NCBI GenBank assembly: GCA_017301995.1
Contig: JAFLEH010000006.1
Location: 202,488-266,487 of the forward strand
Direction of reading: 5' to 3'
From: Verrucomicrobiota bacterium
GTDB taxonomy: Bacteria; Verrucomicrobiota; Verrucomicrobiia; Verrucomicrobiales; Akkermansiaceae
DNA length: 64,000 nt
The notes under the pieces are model-generated. The model saw only the letters and a program-made list of their open reading frames with translations, did no database searches and was not told where the DNA came from. The position numbers and the translations under genes were made by a program. Below are positions 46,360 to 54,528 of this stretch, piece after piece; the stretch's first letter is position 1; each line of letters opens with the position of its first letter.

Positions 46360-48998
46360 GGCTTTGCGGATTCGAGGATGAAACTTGCCGGAGCGAAGGG
46401 CTTGATCGGAACGGTTAGGGTATGGTTGCTGATGACAACCGGCGGTCCCGTGGGGCCTCCGCGCAGATCGGCGGGGGTGGCCTTGGAAAATCCGGGAGGA
46501 AACGTGACGGTGACGTCTCCGTCGATACCGGTTTGATCCCACAGGCGCAGGACCGAGCCGGGACCGTCCGGGTTGGCGCCGAAGGCGGTGACCAGGACAC
46601 CCGGCCGTGAGACGGTTAGGCCGCTGGCGGTTGGCGGGAGGGATCCGGACTTTTTCAGGGGATTGCCGATTTCCATCAGGGGGATCCGCGCTTCCCATGA
46701 CCGGATGGCGAGTTCGGGCACCGGGTTGGATGGATTCTCCAGCGGCCAGAAGCGGACTTGCGATATCATATCTCCATCCTGCCAAAGCGGGAAATTGGTG
46801 TTCCACATGTTGTTATACAAATTCACGAAAACCGCGGGCTTTTTAGGGACAAAGTCCATGCTCCACCGCCACAACCCCGGGCAGTCGAGCGAAACAAGTG
46901 GCGAATCCAACGGGCAGACCGCCGCGCCGGTGCCGTTGGAACCGGAGAGCGCGACACCGGTGGACACCGCCATCAGGTGGCGGTTGCAACCGGGGATGAT
47001 ATCGGTGGCCGGGTTGATAGGCGCGCCGAGTCGGCCCACGGTGAAACGCGGATCCGGCACGGCGAGAGGAAAGCAAAGCCAGCCGCCCTCGGGATTCTTG
47101 TCGGCGGATTTCTTCTTCATGTCCCATCGGACGTCGATCCATCGCTCGTCGCGGGGGAAGGTGAACCGGATGCTGACTCCGGTGGCGATTCCATGGAGTT
47201 CGCTGGCGGTTAGAGTAACGATATCGGCCGCGTCGTGGGCAGCGATCGAGCAGGTCCAGGCACCGGGTGTGATCTCCCGATAGGGATTTTTGTTCGCGTC
47301 CGGCATGCCGGGTTTGCCGATGTCATTGAGTCCCCAGCCACCCTGGATGCGCGAGTAGAGTTTGAAGAACCGGTCGAAGACCTCCTTGGTGCTGAATTTC
47401 TCGCACAGGAACTGCCCGAACGCGTAGGGCGATGCCGGATCCACCAACTCGCGCCCCGTGGAAACCTCAATGAGCGATGAAATTCCGCCCCGTTTCAGGT
47501 CGAACGTGGCTTTGTAATGGGGAGTCACGAGAACATTCCCTTCTGATAGGCGGGCCGGGGCCGGTGTGGGGTTCGGGATCGTGACATATCCATTGGCGGG
47601 AACGGTCCCAACATGGTGGGGGATCGGGTTCATGCGCGAATGGACGATTCCGCCACGCGGCCATGGCAGGGGATTGTGGACCACGAGGGAATATAGAGAT
47701 GCGTTCACATTTTCGGAGAGCAACTGGAACCGCCGTTCGAGTTCCCTGGCGGTGGTGGCGTTGGCGGTTAGCGCGTAGCGCCGGTGGTCCTCATACGATT
47801 GGAGCCACTTGCGTTTGTTGCCACGGGGAAGTTTGGTGTAGTCACCGTCTGCTGGGATCGGTTCGCGTTCCATTTCCTCCAGCCAATTCCGCCACTGGTC
47901 GCCATAGAGCGTGCGCGGGCCGTATTCGGCATTCATCCCCCAGGTGTGCTCGCCGTAGAGGAAGCTCATTTCGTAGGCTTTCGCCAGCGGTTCGGTTAGG
48001 GAGTCCGGATGAAATCCCCAGGCTTTGAGATGAGTGTCCAGCGAGTCCAGAGCGGGTTCGATGGCCTGCGCGAAGCGGGCGGCGTTGGTGGCGTTCGGAT
48101 TCGACATCAGGCCGTGGATCCAGGTGTCCGGCATGTCGCCGCGGACCACCGGGAGCTTCGGTTGTTCGGCAAGCACCGCCTTGGCGAAATCGTCGAGGGT
48201 TCCGAAGCGGACTTCCACGCCGGGCATTGATTTGGCGAGATTCTCCCGCCATTTCGCCACCTCCTCCGGCCCGGGTGGTCCCGCGTTGTCGCCCGCCATG
48301 ATCATGGCGAGGTAGTTCGAGCTGGGCCATCCGGGTGGAGGTGTTAGGCCGCTGCCGTAGTCGATGGTGTAGGCGCAGAGCACGCGCGAGCCGTCGCCAC
48401 CTTCCCACCAGAAAAGCGGCGGGACGCGCGGGTATTGGCTGGCGGGGTTGCAGCCGAGGTGGAGGAACCGGATGCCCGCGTGATGGAGCAGCGTGGGCAT
48501 GATCCACGAATGCGACGGCACGTCGGTCATCTTCGCGGCGATCGGCAGCGGCCGACCGTAGGTGCGGGCGACCGAACTCGAGAACCCGAGGCTGCGGACG
48601 AGGTTCTCGGGCTCCAGCGCTTCGGTATGGGTGGTGCCTGCCAGCGCATGGACGGTTAGATAGCCGTCGCGGATGGCCTGTTCGATCCGGACTTTTCGGT
48701 CGGGATCCTGTTTCGGGCCCAACATTTGCGCGGCGAGCGGCCATCCCGGCACGGTCCATACGAACCGCTGCTCCGGCGGCAGCGCGCGCGTGCGATCGAT
48801 CACGCCGAGCGCCTTGTCCATCATTTCCACCCGATACCGCTGGAAAACATTCTCCGCCTGGTCGGTGAATCCGAGGTCGAAGTGGCTTTTGATGACCACG
48901 AAAACGCGCTTCACCTTGGGAGGTTGCGGTTCGGCTTGGGCGATGGCCGGCATCGCCAAACCGGCAAGTGTCAGGGCGATTGCGGTAGAGATTCTCAT
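46356..48998 (-). CDS. Secreted GH38-like protein C
   Basis: An 880-residue exported paralogue, first of the three in transcription order. Signal peptide MRISTAIALTLAGLAMPAIA. Zinc ligands His39 and Asp41 (KSHFDLGF), nucleophile candidate Asp159 with His163 (KMTDVPSHS), and the late His in YGEHTWGM. It starts 8 bases after the manA stop, and its own stop overlaps the next start, so the row is one transcript. The frame stays open upstream into manA, but the signal peptide fixes the start. All six Leu-Thr pairs I located use the otherwise rare CTA codon. Confidence 0.82.
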   Translation of the reverse strand: MRISTAIALTLAGLAMPAIAQAEPQPPKVKRVFVVIKSHFDLGFTDQAENVFQRYRVEMMDKALGVIDRTRALPPEQRFVWTVPGWPLAAQMLGPKQDPDRKVRIEQAIRDGYLTVHALAGTTHTEALEPENLVRSLGFSSSVARTYGRPLPIAAKMTDVPSHSWIMPTLLHHAGIRFLHLGCNPASQYPRVPPLFWWEGGDGSRVLCAYTIDYGSGLTPPPGWPSSNYLAMIMAGDNAGPPGPEEVAKWRENLAKSMPGVEVRFGTLDDFAKAVLAEQPKLPVVRGDMPDTWIHGLMSNPNATNAARFAQAIEPALDSLDTHLKAWGFHPDSLTEPLAKAYEMSFLYGEHTWGMNAEYGPRTLYGDQWRNWLEEMEREPIPADGDYTKLPRGNKRKWLQSYEDHRRYALTANATTARELERRFQLLSENVNASLYSLVVHNPLPWPRGGIVHSRMNPIPHHVGTVPANGYVTIPNPTPAPARLSEGNVLVTPHYKATFDLKRGGISSLIEVSTGRELVDPASPYAFGQFLCEKFSTKEVFDRFFKLYSRIQGGWGLNDIGKPGMPDANKNPYREITPGAWTCSIAAHDAADIVTLTASELHGIATGVSIRFTFPRDERWIDVRWDMKKKSADKNPEGGWLCFPLAVPDPRFTVGRLGAPINPATDIIPGCNRHLMAVSTGVALSGSNGTGAAVCPLDSPLVSLDCPGLWRWSMDFVPKKPAVFVNLYNNMWNTNFPLWQDGDMISQVRFWPLENPSNPVPELAIRSWEARIPLMEIGNPLKKSGSLPPTASGLTVSRPGVLVTAFGANPDGPGSVLRLWDQTGIDGDVTVTFPPGFSKATPADLRGGPTGPPVVISNHTLTVPIKPFAPASFILESAKP

Positions 48999-49006
48999 TT
49001 GGTTTG

Positions 49007-50758
49007 TTAGTCGGGACGAACGAATGCTTTGAGGGTGGCGCAGGTGGTTCCCTCCGCTTCGCCATGCGGGCGGATCGTGTAGGGGCCGACGGCGGCGGGA
49101 ATGATGAACGTTTCCGCGTAGTGGACGACGAACGGATCGAAGGCGCCGGTAGGGCTTTCGACCACCGCCTCGCGGCCCTCGACGAGGTTGAGCACGTTGA
49201 GATTGCCGCAGGTGTCGTGCGGAACGGTGCCGGTGAACCAATGGCGGCGGGTTTCGATGAATTCGAGTTCGTGGAGTCCGGTGCGTTCCTCGCGCCAGCC
49301 ATCGCCTTCGGTCACCGGTTCCGTTCGGTTCACGAGGTTCTCGCGGGTCCAATCGGTGGTGCGGTCCCACTGGATGTTGGCCGTGCCGTGGCCGAGGTGG
49401 ATCGGGCGGGGCTTGCCATCGAGGCCGAGGCGGTCCCAGTCCCACAGTTTGAAGGTGAAAATATAGGGAGTGGCGCTGATTTCGAGGACCATCGATTCCG
49501 CGCCGCTGCAGTGGACGGTGCCCGCCGGGATCAGGAAATGGTCGTGTTTCGCGGCAGGAAAGCGGTTCGCGTAGGCGTCCGCGGGGAACGGTCGGTCACC
49601 GCGCTGGGCGGCGGCGAGGTCTCCCAACATGGAATCCCGGTCCACACCATCCTTCAGTCCGAGATAGACGGATGCCGACGGACCGGCATCCAACACATAA
49701 TAACTCTCATCCTGCGTGTAGGCCATGCCGAAGTGCTCGCGGATGTAAGACGTGAGCGGATGAACCTGAAACGATAGATTGCCGCCGCCCATGGTGTCGA
49801 GGAAATCGAAGCGGATGGGGAACTCCGCGCCGAAACGCCGGTGGACGGTGGCGCCCAGCAAGTCGTCCGGTCGGTCGAGCACCAGATTGATTGACGGAAT
49901 CTCGATCATTTTCCCGCCGATCTCCAGCAGCAGGCTGTTTTCCTCCGGCACGCAGTCGAAGCACCATCCGTAGTTCGCGGCCGAGCGGTCGAGATCGCAG
50001 ACTTCTTTCATCCACTGTCCGCCCCATGGCGCGGGATCGAAGAACGGCACCACCCGGAACGGACGGCTTGCTGTTAGGCTCAGGCCTTCGCGGACCGCGT
50101 CGCCGGTCACGAGCTTCGGCGCCTCGGCATGATGGGTGTCGAGCACGAAGTCGCAGGTCCTCAGCAAGGGCAGCTTGAAGCGGTCGGCCACCCGCCAGTC
50201 GATGAAAAACGCGCGCTTGTATTGGTGGTTCGCCGGATGAGTGGGGTCGGAAGCGCCGAGGTTGGCGGACTCGTTTCTCCGGAAACGAAGTTGGGCCTCC
50301 CAGCGGGCGAGATCCGCATAGACGATCAGGTCGGCGTCGGGAGCGACCAGCGCGGCACCGCAGCCGACAATCAGCTTCGCCCCCGACGCTTCCGTGATTT
50401 GCCGACGGAGGACGGCCAGACGGTCCGGCGCGAAAAACGCATCGAGAGGCAGATCGGATAGAAACCCGAACACCGGATCGTTTCCGCCGAGAAACGGAGC
50501 AATCAGAGAATCGATTTCAGACTCGGGAAGGAGAGCATCGGCGCTTCGGATGACCAAGCCCGGGCCAAGGCGCTCGGACAGGGCGGTGGAGACCATGGTT
50601 TCATCCACGCCTGGGTAACATTCGACGGCGATCACGGCATCCATTCCCGCCTCTGCGGTGAGGGCGCGAGCGATGGCGTCCCATCCGGTTTGGCATGCGT
50701 GGCCGGGAACCCGGACGTAGGGAGTTTTGTCGTAATTGGGAGCGGCGGATATCGGCAT
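49007..50758 (-). CDS. manA: Class I mannose-6-phosphate isomerase fused to a degenerate kinase-like domain
   Basis: A 583-residue cytoplasmic protein. The C-terminal about 340 residues are a cupin-type class I phosphomannose isomerase. Zinc ligands are visible in FQVHP (near 327), DESYYVLD and HDHFLIPAGTVHCSG. It interconverts mannose-6-P and fructose-6-P. The N-terminal about 220 residues resemble a P-loop nucleoside (uridine) kinase, but the Walker A equivalent reads ECYPGVDETM (46-55), lacking the GK[ST]. The late strand KRAFFIDWRVADRFK is kinase-like. It heads the operon with three GH38-like proteins and a sugar porter, fitting mannose catabolism. The ATG at 50758 has no Shine-Dalgarno sequence. 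Confidence 0.85.
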   Translation of the reverse strand: MPISAAPNYDKTPYVRVPGHACQTGWDAIARALTAEAGMDAVIAVECYPGVDETMVSTALSERLGPGLVIRSADALLPESEIDSLIAPFLGGNDPVFGFLSDLPLDAFFAPDRLAVLRRQITEASGAKLIVGCGAALVAPDADLIVYADLARWEAQLRFRRNESANLGASDPTHPANHQYKRAFFIDWRVADRFKLPLLRTCDFVLDTHHAEAPKLVTGDAVREGLSLTASRPFRVVPFFDPAPWGGQWMKEVCDLDRSAANYGWCFDCVPEENSLLLEIGGKMIEIPSINLVLDRPDDLLGATVHRRFGAEFPIRFDFLDTMGGGNLSFQVHPLTSYIREHFGMAYTQDESYYVLDAGPSASVYLGLKDGVDRDSMLGDLAAAQRGDRPFPADAYANRFPAAKHDHFLIPAGTVHCSGAESMVLEISATPYIFTFKLWDWDRLGLDGKPRPIHLGHGTANIQWDRTTDWTRENLVNRTEPVTEGDGWREERTGLHELEFIETRRHWFTGTVPHDTCGNLNVLNLVEGREAVVESPTGAFDPFVVHYAETFIIPAAVGPYTIRPHGEAEGTTCATLKAFVRPD

Positions 50759-51052
50759 GGACGGGGTGCTTGGCGGGCTGGGGGAGATTCAGTCATTTGT
50801 CCGGTCATTTGGCAACCACGAATTTGGGCTGCGGGAGAATGTGAGGGAAAGGGATCCGGCTTGCGGTCTTGGGAAGGGAAGGGCGCATCCCGCTTGGTTG
50901 TTCGGGGCGATGGATTTCACACGGATTTCACAAGGATTTCGCTTGCCGGGGGCCATCCCGGCGGTATCTTCGTCTCAGTTTCCTGCGGGTGTGCGATTGC
51001 CACCGGCTGGAACTATCCAAAAAAACAAACAAACATAGAAAGAACATAACCC
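50759..51052. promoter_or_regulatory. Divergent control region between manA operon and pseudopilin
   Basis: No gene. It must carry promoters for both directions, but I find no convincing -35/-10 pair. A short-period GGATTTCACA repeat lies at about 50911-50940. The last 40 bases before the pseudopilin are A-rich (AAAAAAACAAACAAACATAG), likely an unstructured leader. Confidence 0.4.
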
Positions 51053-51760
51053 GTGAAAACAAACAGCAAAAACCGTCGGGCCAAGGGGTTCACCTTGGTT
51101 GAGCTTCTGGTGGTCGTTGCGATCATCGTTGCTCTGGCAGCGGTGGCCGGACCGAACATCCTCCGGATGAAGAAGAAGGGCGACCTTGCCGCAACCACCA
51201 AATCGGCCTCGAACCTCGGGACCGCCATGATGGAATTCCAAATGGAATACAGCAGTTTCCCCAGCGATGCCACTGCGGAAGCCGTGATCAATGAGAAGGG
51301 CGATTCGAAGTACAAGCTCAACCAACTGAAGGGCGCCAACGCCAACGACTATTTCCGGCAACTGCTTGCCAACGGATACAAGTCCGAAGAACCGTTCTTC
51401 GCGAAGGCTCCCTACACCCGCAAGACCGACAACCAACGCGACGGCGCCGAAGGTCTGGCCGCGGGCGAAGTGGGCTACGGTTACATCATGAATGGCGCGG
51501 ATGCCATTCCCGCCGAAGATCCCAACCTTCCGATGGCGGTGACCCCGCTGTTCAACGCCAGCACCAAGGGTGAATTCGACACTTCCGTTTACGACGGCAA
51601 GGCGATCATGATCTGCGTCGATGGCAGCGTGAAGCAGCTTTCGATCCGCGACGACAAGAAGGCCAACCTCGGGAAGAAGTCGCTGCTTGAAACGGGCGAC
51701 AAGACCTATTGGGGCAACGACATCAAACCGACGATCAAGCCGCCCAAGAAGTCCAAATAA
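51053..51760 (+). CDS. Type II secretion/pseudopilin-like protein
   Basis: A 235-residue prepilin-type protein. The N-terminus has a short basic leader and the cleavage/methylation site KGFTLVELLVVVAIIVALAA, cut by a prepilin peptidase between G and F. The rest is a soluble domain with a PulG-like opening (AATTKSASNLGTAMMEFQ) and a Lys-rich tail. The start is GTG with an A-rich leader. No pilus or secretion genes adjoin it. Verrucomicrobia carry many stand-alone G/H-type pseudopilins; their role is largely unknown. It ends with a strong terminator. Confidence 0.88.
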   Translation: MKTNSKNRRAKGFTLVELLVVVAIIVALAAVAGPNILRMKKKGDLAATTKSASNLGTAMMEFQMEYSSFPSDATAEAVINEKGDSKYKLNQLKGANANDYFRQLLANGYKSEEPFFAKAPYTRKTDNQRDGAEGLAAGEVGYGYIMNGADAIPAEDPNLPMAVTPLFNASTKGEFDTSVYDGKAIMICVDGSVKQLSIRDDKKANLGKKSLLETGDKTYWGNDIKPTIKPPKKSK

Positions 51761-51787
51761 GGCGGACATAGCCGCAATTTCCAACAG

Positions 51788-51823
51788 CCGGGGAATCCGC
51801 GAGGGTTCCCCGGTTTTTTTTTT
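51788..51823 (+). terminator. Intrinsic terminator after the pseudopilin gene
   Basis: CCGGGGAA at 51788-51795 pairs perfectly with TTCCCCGG at 51806-51813, followed at once by about ten T residues. It is the clearest rho-independent terminator in the window. Confidence 0.9.
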
Positions 51824-51837
51824 GTCGCGATCCGTTG

Positions 51838-51877
51838 ACCCCGAAATCCGAAGTTCAGGATAGTTCGGATCTTGGGT
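51838..51877. repeat. Fragment of the E1-E3 element head
   Basis: CCGAAATCCGAAGTTCAGG at about 51841-51859, then TTCGGATCTTGGGTT, the same opening words as elements E1-E3 but without the CTGAG block. Confidence 0.55.
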
Positions 51878-52363
51878 TCACTCGATCCCCTCGAATCGCC
51901 CGGCACCGCGGTTTTTGCGGACTTGGCCGGCGGTGAAGATGGTGCCGTTCATTGCCAGATAGACGCCGGGAGGCTTGCTCTGCACGGCACCGAGCGCGAG
52001 TCCGAGGTTGAAAATGGCGTCGGTGACCCGGAATCGGGCGGGCGCCAGCGCGCCGGTTAGGACGATGGTTTTTCCCTCCAGTCCGCCGAGCGCGGCGGCG
52101 GTGTCGGTCATGGTGTCGGTGCCGTGGGTGATGAGAACGCGCGATTCCGGAGCGTCGAGGCAGGCCTGGCGGATCGCGGCGCGGTCGGCGTCGGTGAGTT
52201 CCAGGCTGTCCTTGCGCAGCAACGGCAGCAACCGCCAGTCCAAGGTGACTCCGGACTCGCGGAAAACATGGGGCACGGTGGGCTCGCCGACCTCGTAATC
52301 CGAGTTGGCGTCGAAATAGACTTTGTCGATGGTGCCGCCGGTGGTTAGGATGAGGATGGACAT
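51878..52363 (-). CDS. Single-domain asparaginase-family protein
   Basis: A 161-residue protein equivalent to only the N-terminal catalytic domain of L-asparaginases (normally about 330 residues). The threonine motif TTGGTIDK is at residues 7-14, and the second active-site motif is THGTDTM near 80-86. The C-terminal domain that completes the active site in the classical dimer is absent. It ends cleanly at a stop rather than in debris. One-domain members of this family exist, so it may be a natural short form. Activity on asparagine is uncertain. The chosen start gives MSILILTTGGTID. Confidence 0.8.
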   Translation of the reverse strand: MSILILTTGGTIDKVYFDANSDYEVGEPTVPHVFRESGVTLDWRLLPLLRKDSLELTDADRAAIRQACLDAPESRVLITHGTDTMTDTAAALGGLEGKTIVLTGALAPARFRVTDAIFNLGLALGAVQSKPPGVYLAMNGTIFTAGQVRKNRGAGRFEGIE

Positions 52364-52470
52364 CGGGAGAGGGCGATTTTCTCGGAGTTTCGCGGTTGGC
52401 GTGGCGCGCTTCACATGCTGCCGTCCGGATCGATCCGTGCTGTGGGATGTTTGTTGGGTGAGAGGCTGTC

Positions 52471-53355
52471 TTACTGGAAAAAGCGGCGTTGTTTTTCCGA
52501 GATGGGAAGCTCGAGACGTTCCATGACGGCGAGCATGTCCTCCCAAACCTTGCGTTTGGTGGCGACGTCGTGTTCGGAGCGGAGGAGATAGCTGGGGTGA
52601 TAGGTGACCCGCACCGGGATGCCGCGGAAATCGTGCCACGAGCCGCGCAGGGCGGTGACGGATTGGGCGGAAGCGAGCAGTCCGGTGGCGGCGGTGCCGC
52701 CGAGGGCGACGATGCATGCGGGCTTGATCAGGTCGATTTCCGCTTCGATGAGCGGGAGGCAGGCGGTGATCTCGTCCGGGGTGGGCGGGCGGTTGTTGGT
52801 GGCCTGCCGCGCGGTGGCGGGCCGGAATTTGACGATGTTGGAAATATAGACCTGCTGGCGGGTGAATCCCATCGCCTTGAGGATGAGGTCGAGCTTCTGG
52901 CCCGCCGGACCGACGAAGGGTTCGCGTTTTCTCTCCTCGTCGTGGCCGGGAGCCTCGCCGACGAGCATGAGGCGGGATGTGGGATCTCCGGTGGCGAAGA
53001 CCATCGTTTCGCGGAGGGTGCCTAACGACCGTGCGGGCGCCCAGTTTTCCGCGGCGTGGCGCACGGATGCGAGCTTCTCCTCCAGTGTGGAGCCGGTGAT
53101 GGTTAGCGTGGTGATGCCGGCGGGGCGGGGCGGGGGAGCCGGAGCCGTGCGGACGGGAGCGGAAGGCGCTTCGAACGTCCGCTCGGGCGGCGCGGCCGGT
53201 TCCGGAGCGGGCGCTTGCGGGCGGCCACCGTTGCGGGTGAGTTCCTGCAAGGCGCGCAGGCCGGCGCGGGCTTCCGGATCGAGATGGACGTGGGTACTCC
53301 CGCGGCCCTGTTGGGCGCGGAGGTAGTCGAGCACGGCATCCACGGGACGGTTCAC
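52471..53355 (-). CDS. Uracil-DNA glycosylase family 4/5-like protein lacking Fe-S cysteines
   Basis: A 294-residue DNA repair-type protein. The glycosylase core is clear: GEAPGHDEE with FVGPAGQKLD (motif 1) and YHPSYLLRS with the catalytic-type His (motif 2). Family 4 enzymes normally hold a 4Fe-4S cluster through a CxxC before motif 1, a KC pair and a further Cys. Here the first positions are Ala/Trp (HAAENWAPAR), the KC is KF (NIVKFRP), and only one candidate Cys remains (TACLPLIE). The first 110 residues carry a Pro/Ala-rich linker. The start is GTG at 53355; the open frame continues upstream through another gene and is discounted. Confidence 0.82.
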   Translation of the reverse strand: MNRPVDAVLDYLRAQQGRGSTHVHLDPEARAGLRALQELTRNGGRPQAPAPEPAAPPERTFEAPSAPVRTAPAPPPRPAGITTLTITGSTLEEKLASVRHAAENWAPARSLGTLRETMVFATGDPTSRLMLVGEAPGHDEERKREPFVGPAGQKLDLILKAMGFTRQQVYISNIVKFRPATARQATNNRPPTPDEITACLPLIEAEIDLIKPACIVALGGTAATGLLASAQSVTALRGSWHDFRGIPVRVTYHPSYLLRSEHDVATKRKVWEDMLAVMERLELPISEKQRRFFQ

Positions 53356-53387
53356 GGCGAAAAAATACGCTGCGGGACGCGGCTTGG

Positions 53388-54470
53388 CTATGCCAAATTC
53401 CGGTTGAAGAATACCTTGACGAACTTCATGCCTTTTTCCTCGTCGAAGCCCTGCTCGATATGTGCCTCGGCGGCCTTGGCGAAGGCCGGTTTGACGTGGA
53501 TTTCCACGCCGGTGTCCAGTTTCATCACCGATCCCAGATGCTTGCGCGCCTTGTTGAGGTCCTTTTTCGAGATCTCGAACGACGGGTCGAAGCGCTGGCC
53601 CAGCTCCTCCTCCACCTTGGCGCGGTGTACGGCGAATTTGGCGGCTTTTTCCGGCGATCGCAGGACCTTTTCCTCGAACTCCTGGAGGTTGAACTTCTCC
53701 TGGCTCTCGAAATACGACAACGCCTCGCGGGCGGCCGCGGCGGTGTCCCATGGCGGGCTGTCGTCGGCATCGCCGGACCGCTGGCGCTCCTCTTCCTCCT
53801 GTTTCACGAAGGCCACCGCCATGTCGGCGTATTGGTTGGTTAGGAACGGGCTGTCGTTGATCGGAGTCACGCCCAGGAAATCCCGCACCCAGAACCGCGA
53901 CTCGGTGCCGCCGCGGTCGAAGGTGAGAACGTGGTAGCCCTTGTTGGGAAACCGGTTGAGAATGAGCGCGCCTTTGTCGATTTTCTCCGGGTTGATGCCG
54001 TGCTCGGTGTGGAGGCGGAGGTCGCCGTCGTGGTCGGAAATGCTCAGAAACGGGACGATGCTCTCGGATTTGAGGATGCAGACCGCGTTGACGGACTCCT
54101 GTTCGGACTCGATGCCCTGGACGAGCGCGATGCACAGGTCGCCGGACTTGATGTTAGGGTGGTTGGATTTCGCGTAGAGCCGCTTGGCGATTTCGCAGCC
54201 CTTCGGGTGGAGTTGGCCTGGGTCCTCGAAGATCGCGGCGGTACAGGCATTGAGTTCGTGTTGGGCCAGCGCCGCGTGGTGGCTGAAGCGGTGGGGCGTG
54301 AGGTTGCTGAACGGCTTGAGCAACAGCGCGGCCAGCATCGGTTGGTCCGCTTCGGCCACCGGAAACGCCTGTTTCGAGGTCTGGAGCGGTTCGTCGCGCT
54401 GCGGATGGCCCACCTTCGCGAGCACGAGGTGGGTGACGAGGGCGTTGTTGAAACGGAAGCGGTTGGACAT
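53388..54470 (-). CDS. Nucleoid-associated protein, NdpA/YejK family
   Basis: A 360-residue protein of the 37-kDa nucleoid-associated family. The family opening is a short strand followed by THLVLAKVG, and the middle holds KRLYAKSNHPNIKSGDLCIALVQG. The block PFLSISDHDGDLRLH and the C-terminal VKVFFNR are consistent. It probably binds the chromosome; some relatives act in phage defence or replication. A Glu/Lys-rich helical stretch runs at about 235-290. The ATG at 54470 (MSNRFRFNN) is preferred. It lies 58 bases beyond the PSD1 gene and shares its direction. Confidence 0.75.
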   Translation of the reverse strand: MSNRFRFNNALVTHLVLAKVGHPQRDEPLQTSKQAFPVAEADQPMLAALLLKPFSNLTPHRFSHHAALAQHELNACTAAIFEDPGQLHPKGCEIAKRLYAKSNHPNIKSGDLCIALVQGIESEQESVNAVCILKSESIVPFLSISDHDGDLRLHTEHGINPEKIDKGALILNRFPNKGYHVLTFDRGGTESRFWVRDFLGVTPINDSPFLTNQYADMAVAFVKQEEEERQRSGDADDSPPWDTAAAAREALSYFESQEKFNLQEFEEKVLRSPEKAAKFAVHRAKVEEELGQRFDPSFEISKKDLNKARKHLGSVMKLDTGVEIHVKPAFAKAAEAHIEQGFDEEKGMKFVKVFFNRNLA

Positions 54471-54528
54471 GGGGCGACGCACCATAGCGGACGGGCGCGC
54501 GAATGGCCACCGGAAAGGAAAAGAAACG

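Noticed and set aside
46360..46806. Upstream extension of GH38-like protein B
   Set aside because: It runs through the upstream gene in another frame and has no signal peptide; the GTG at 46359 does.
53356..54135. Upstream extension of the UDG-like protein
   Set aside because: It overlaps the NdpA-type gene in another frame and is Arg-rich shadow sequence.
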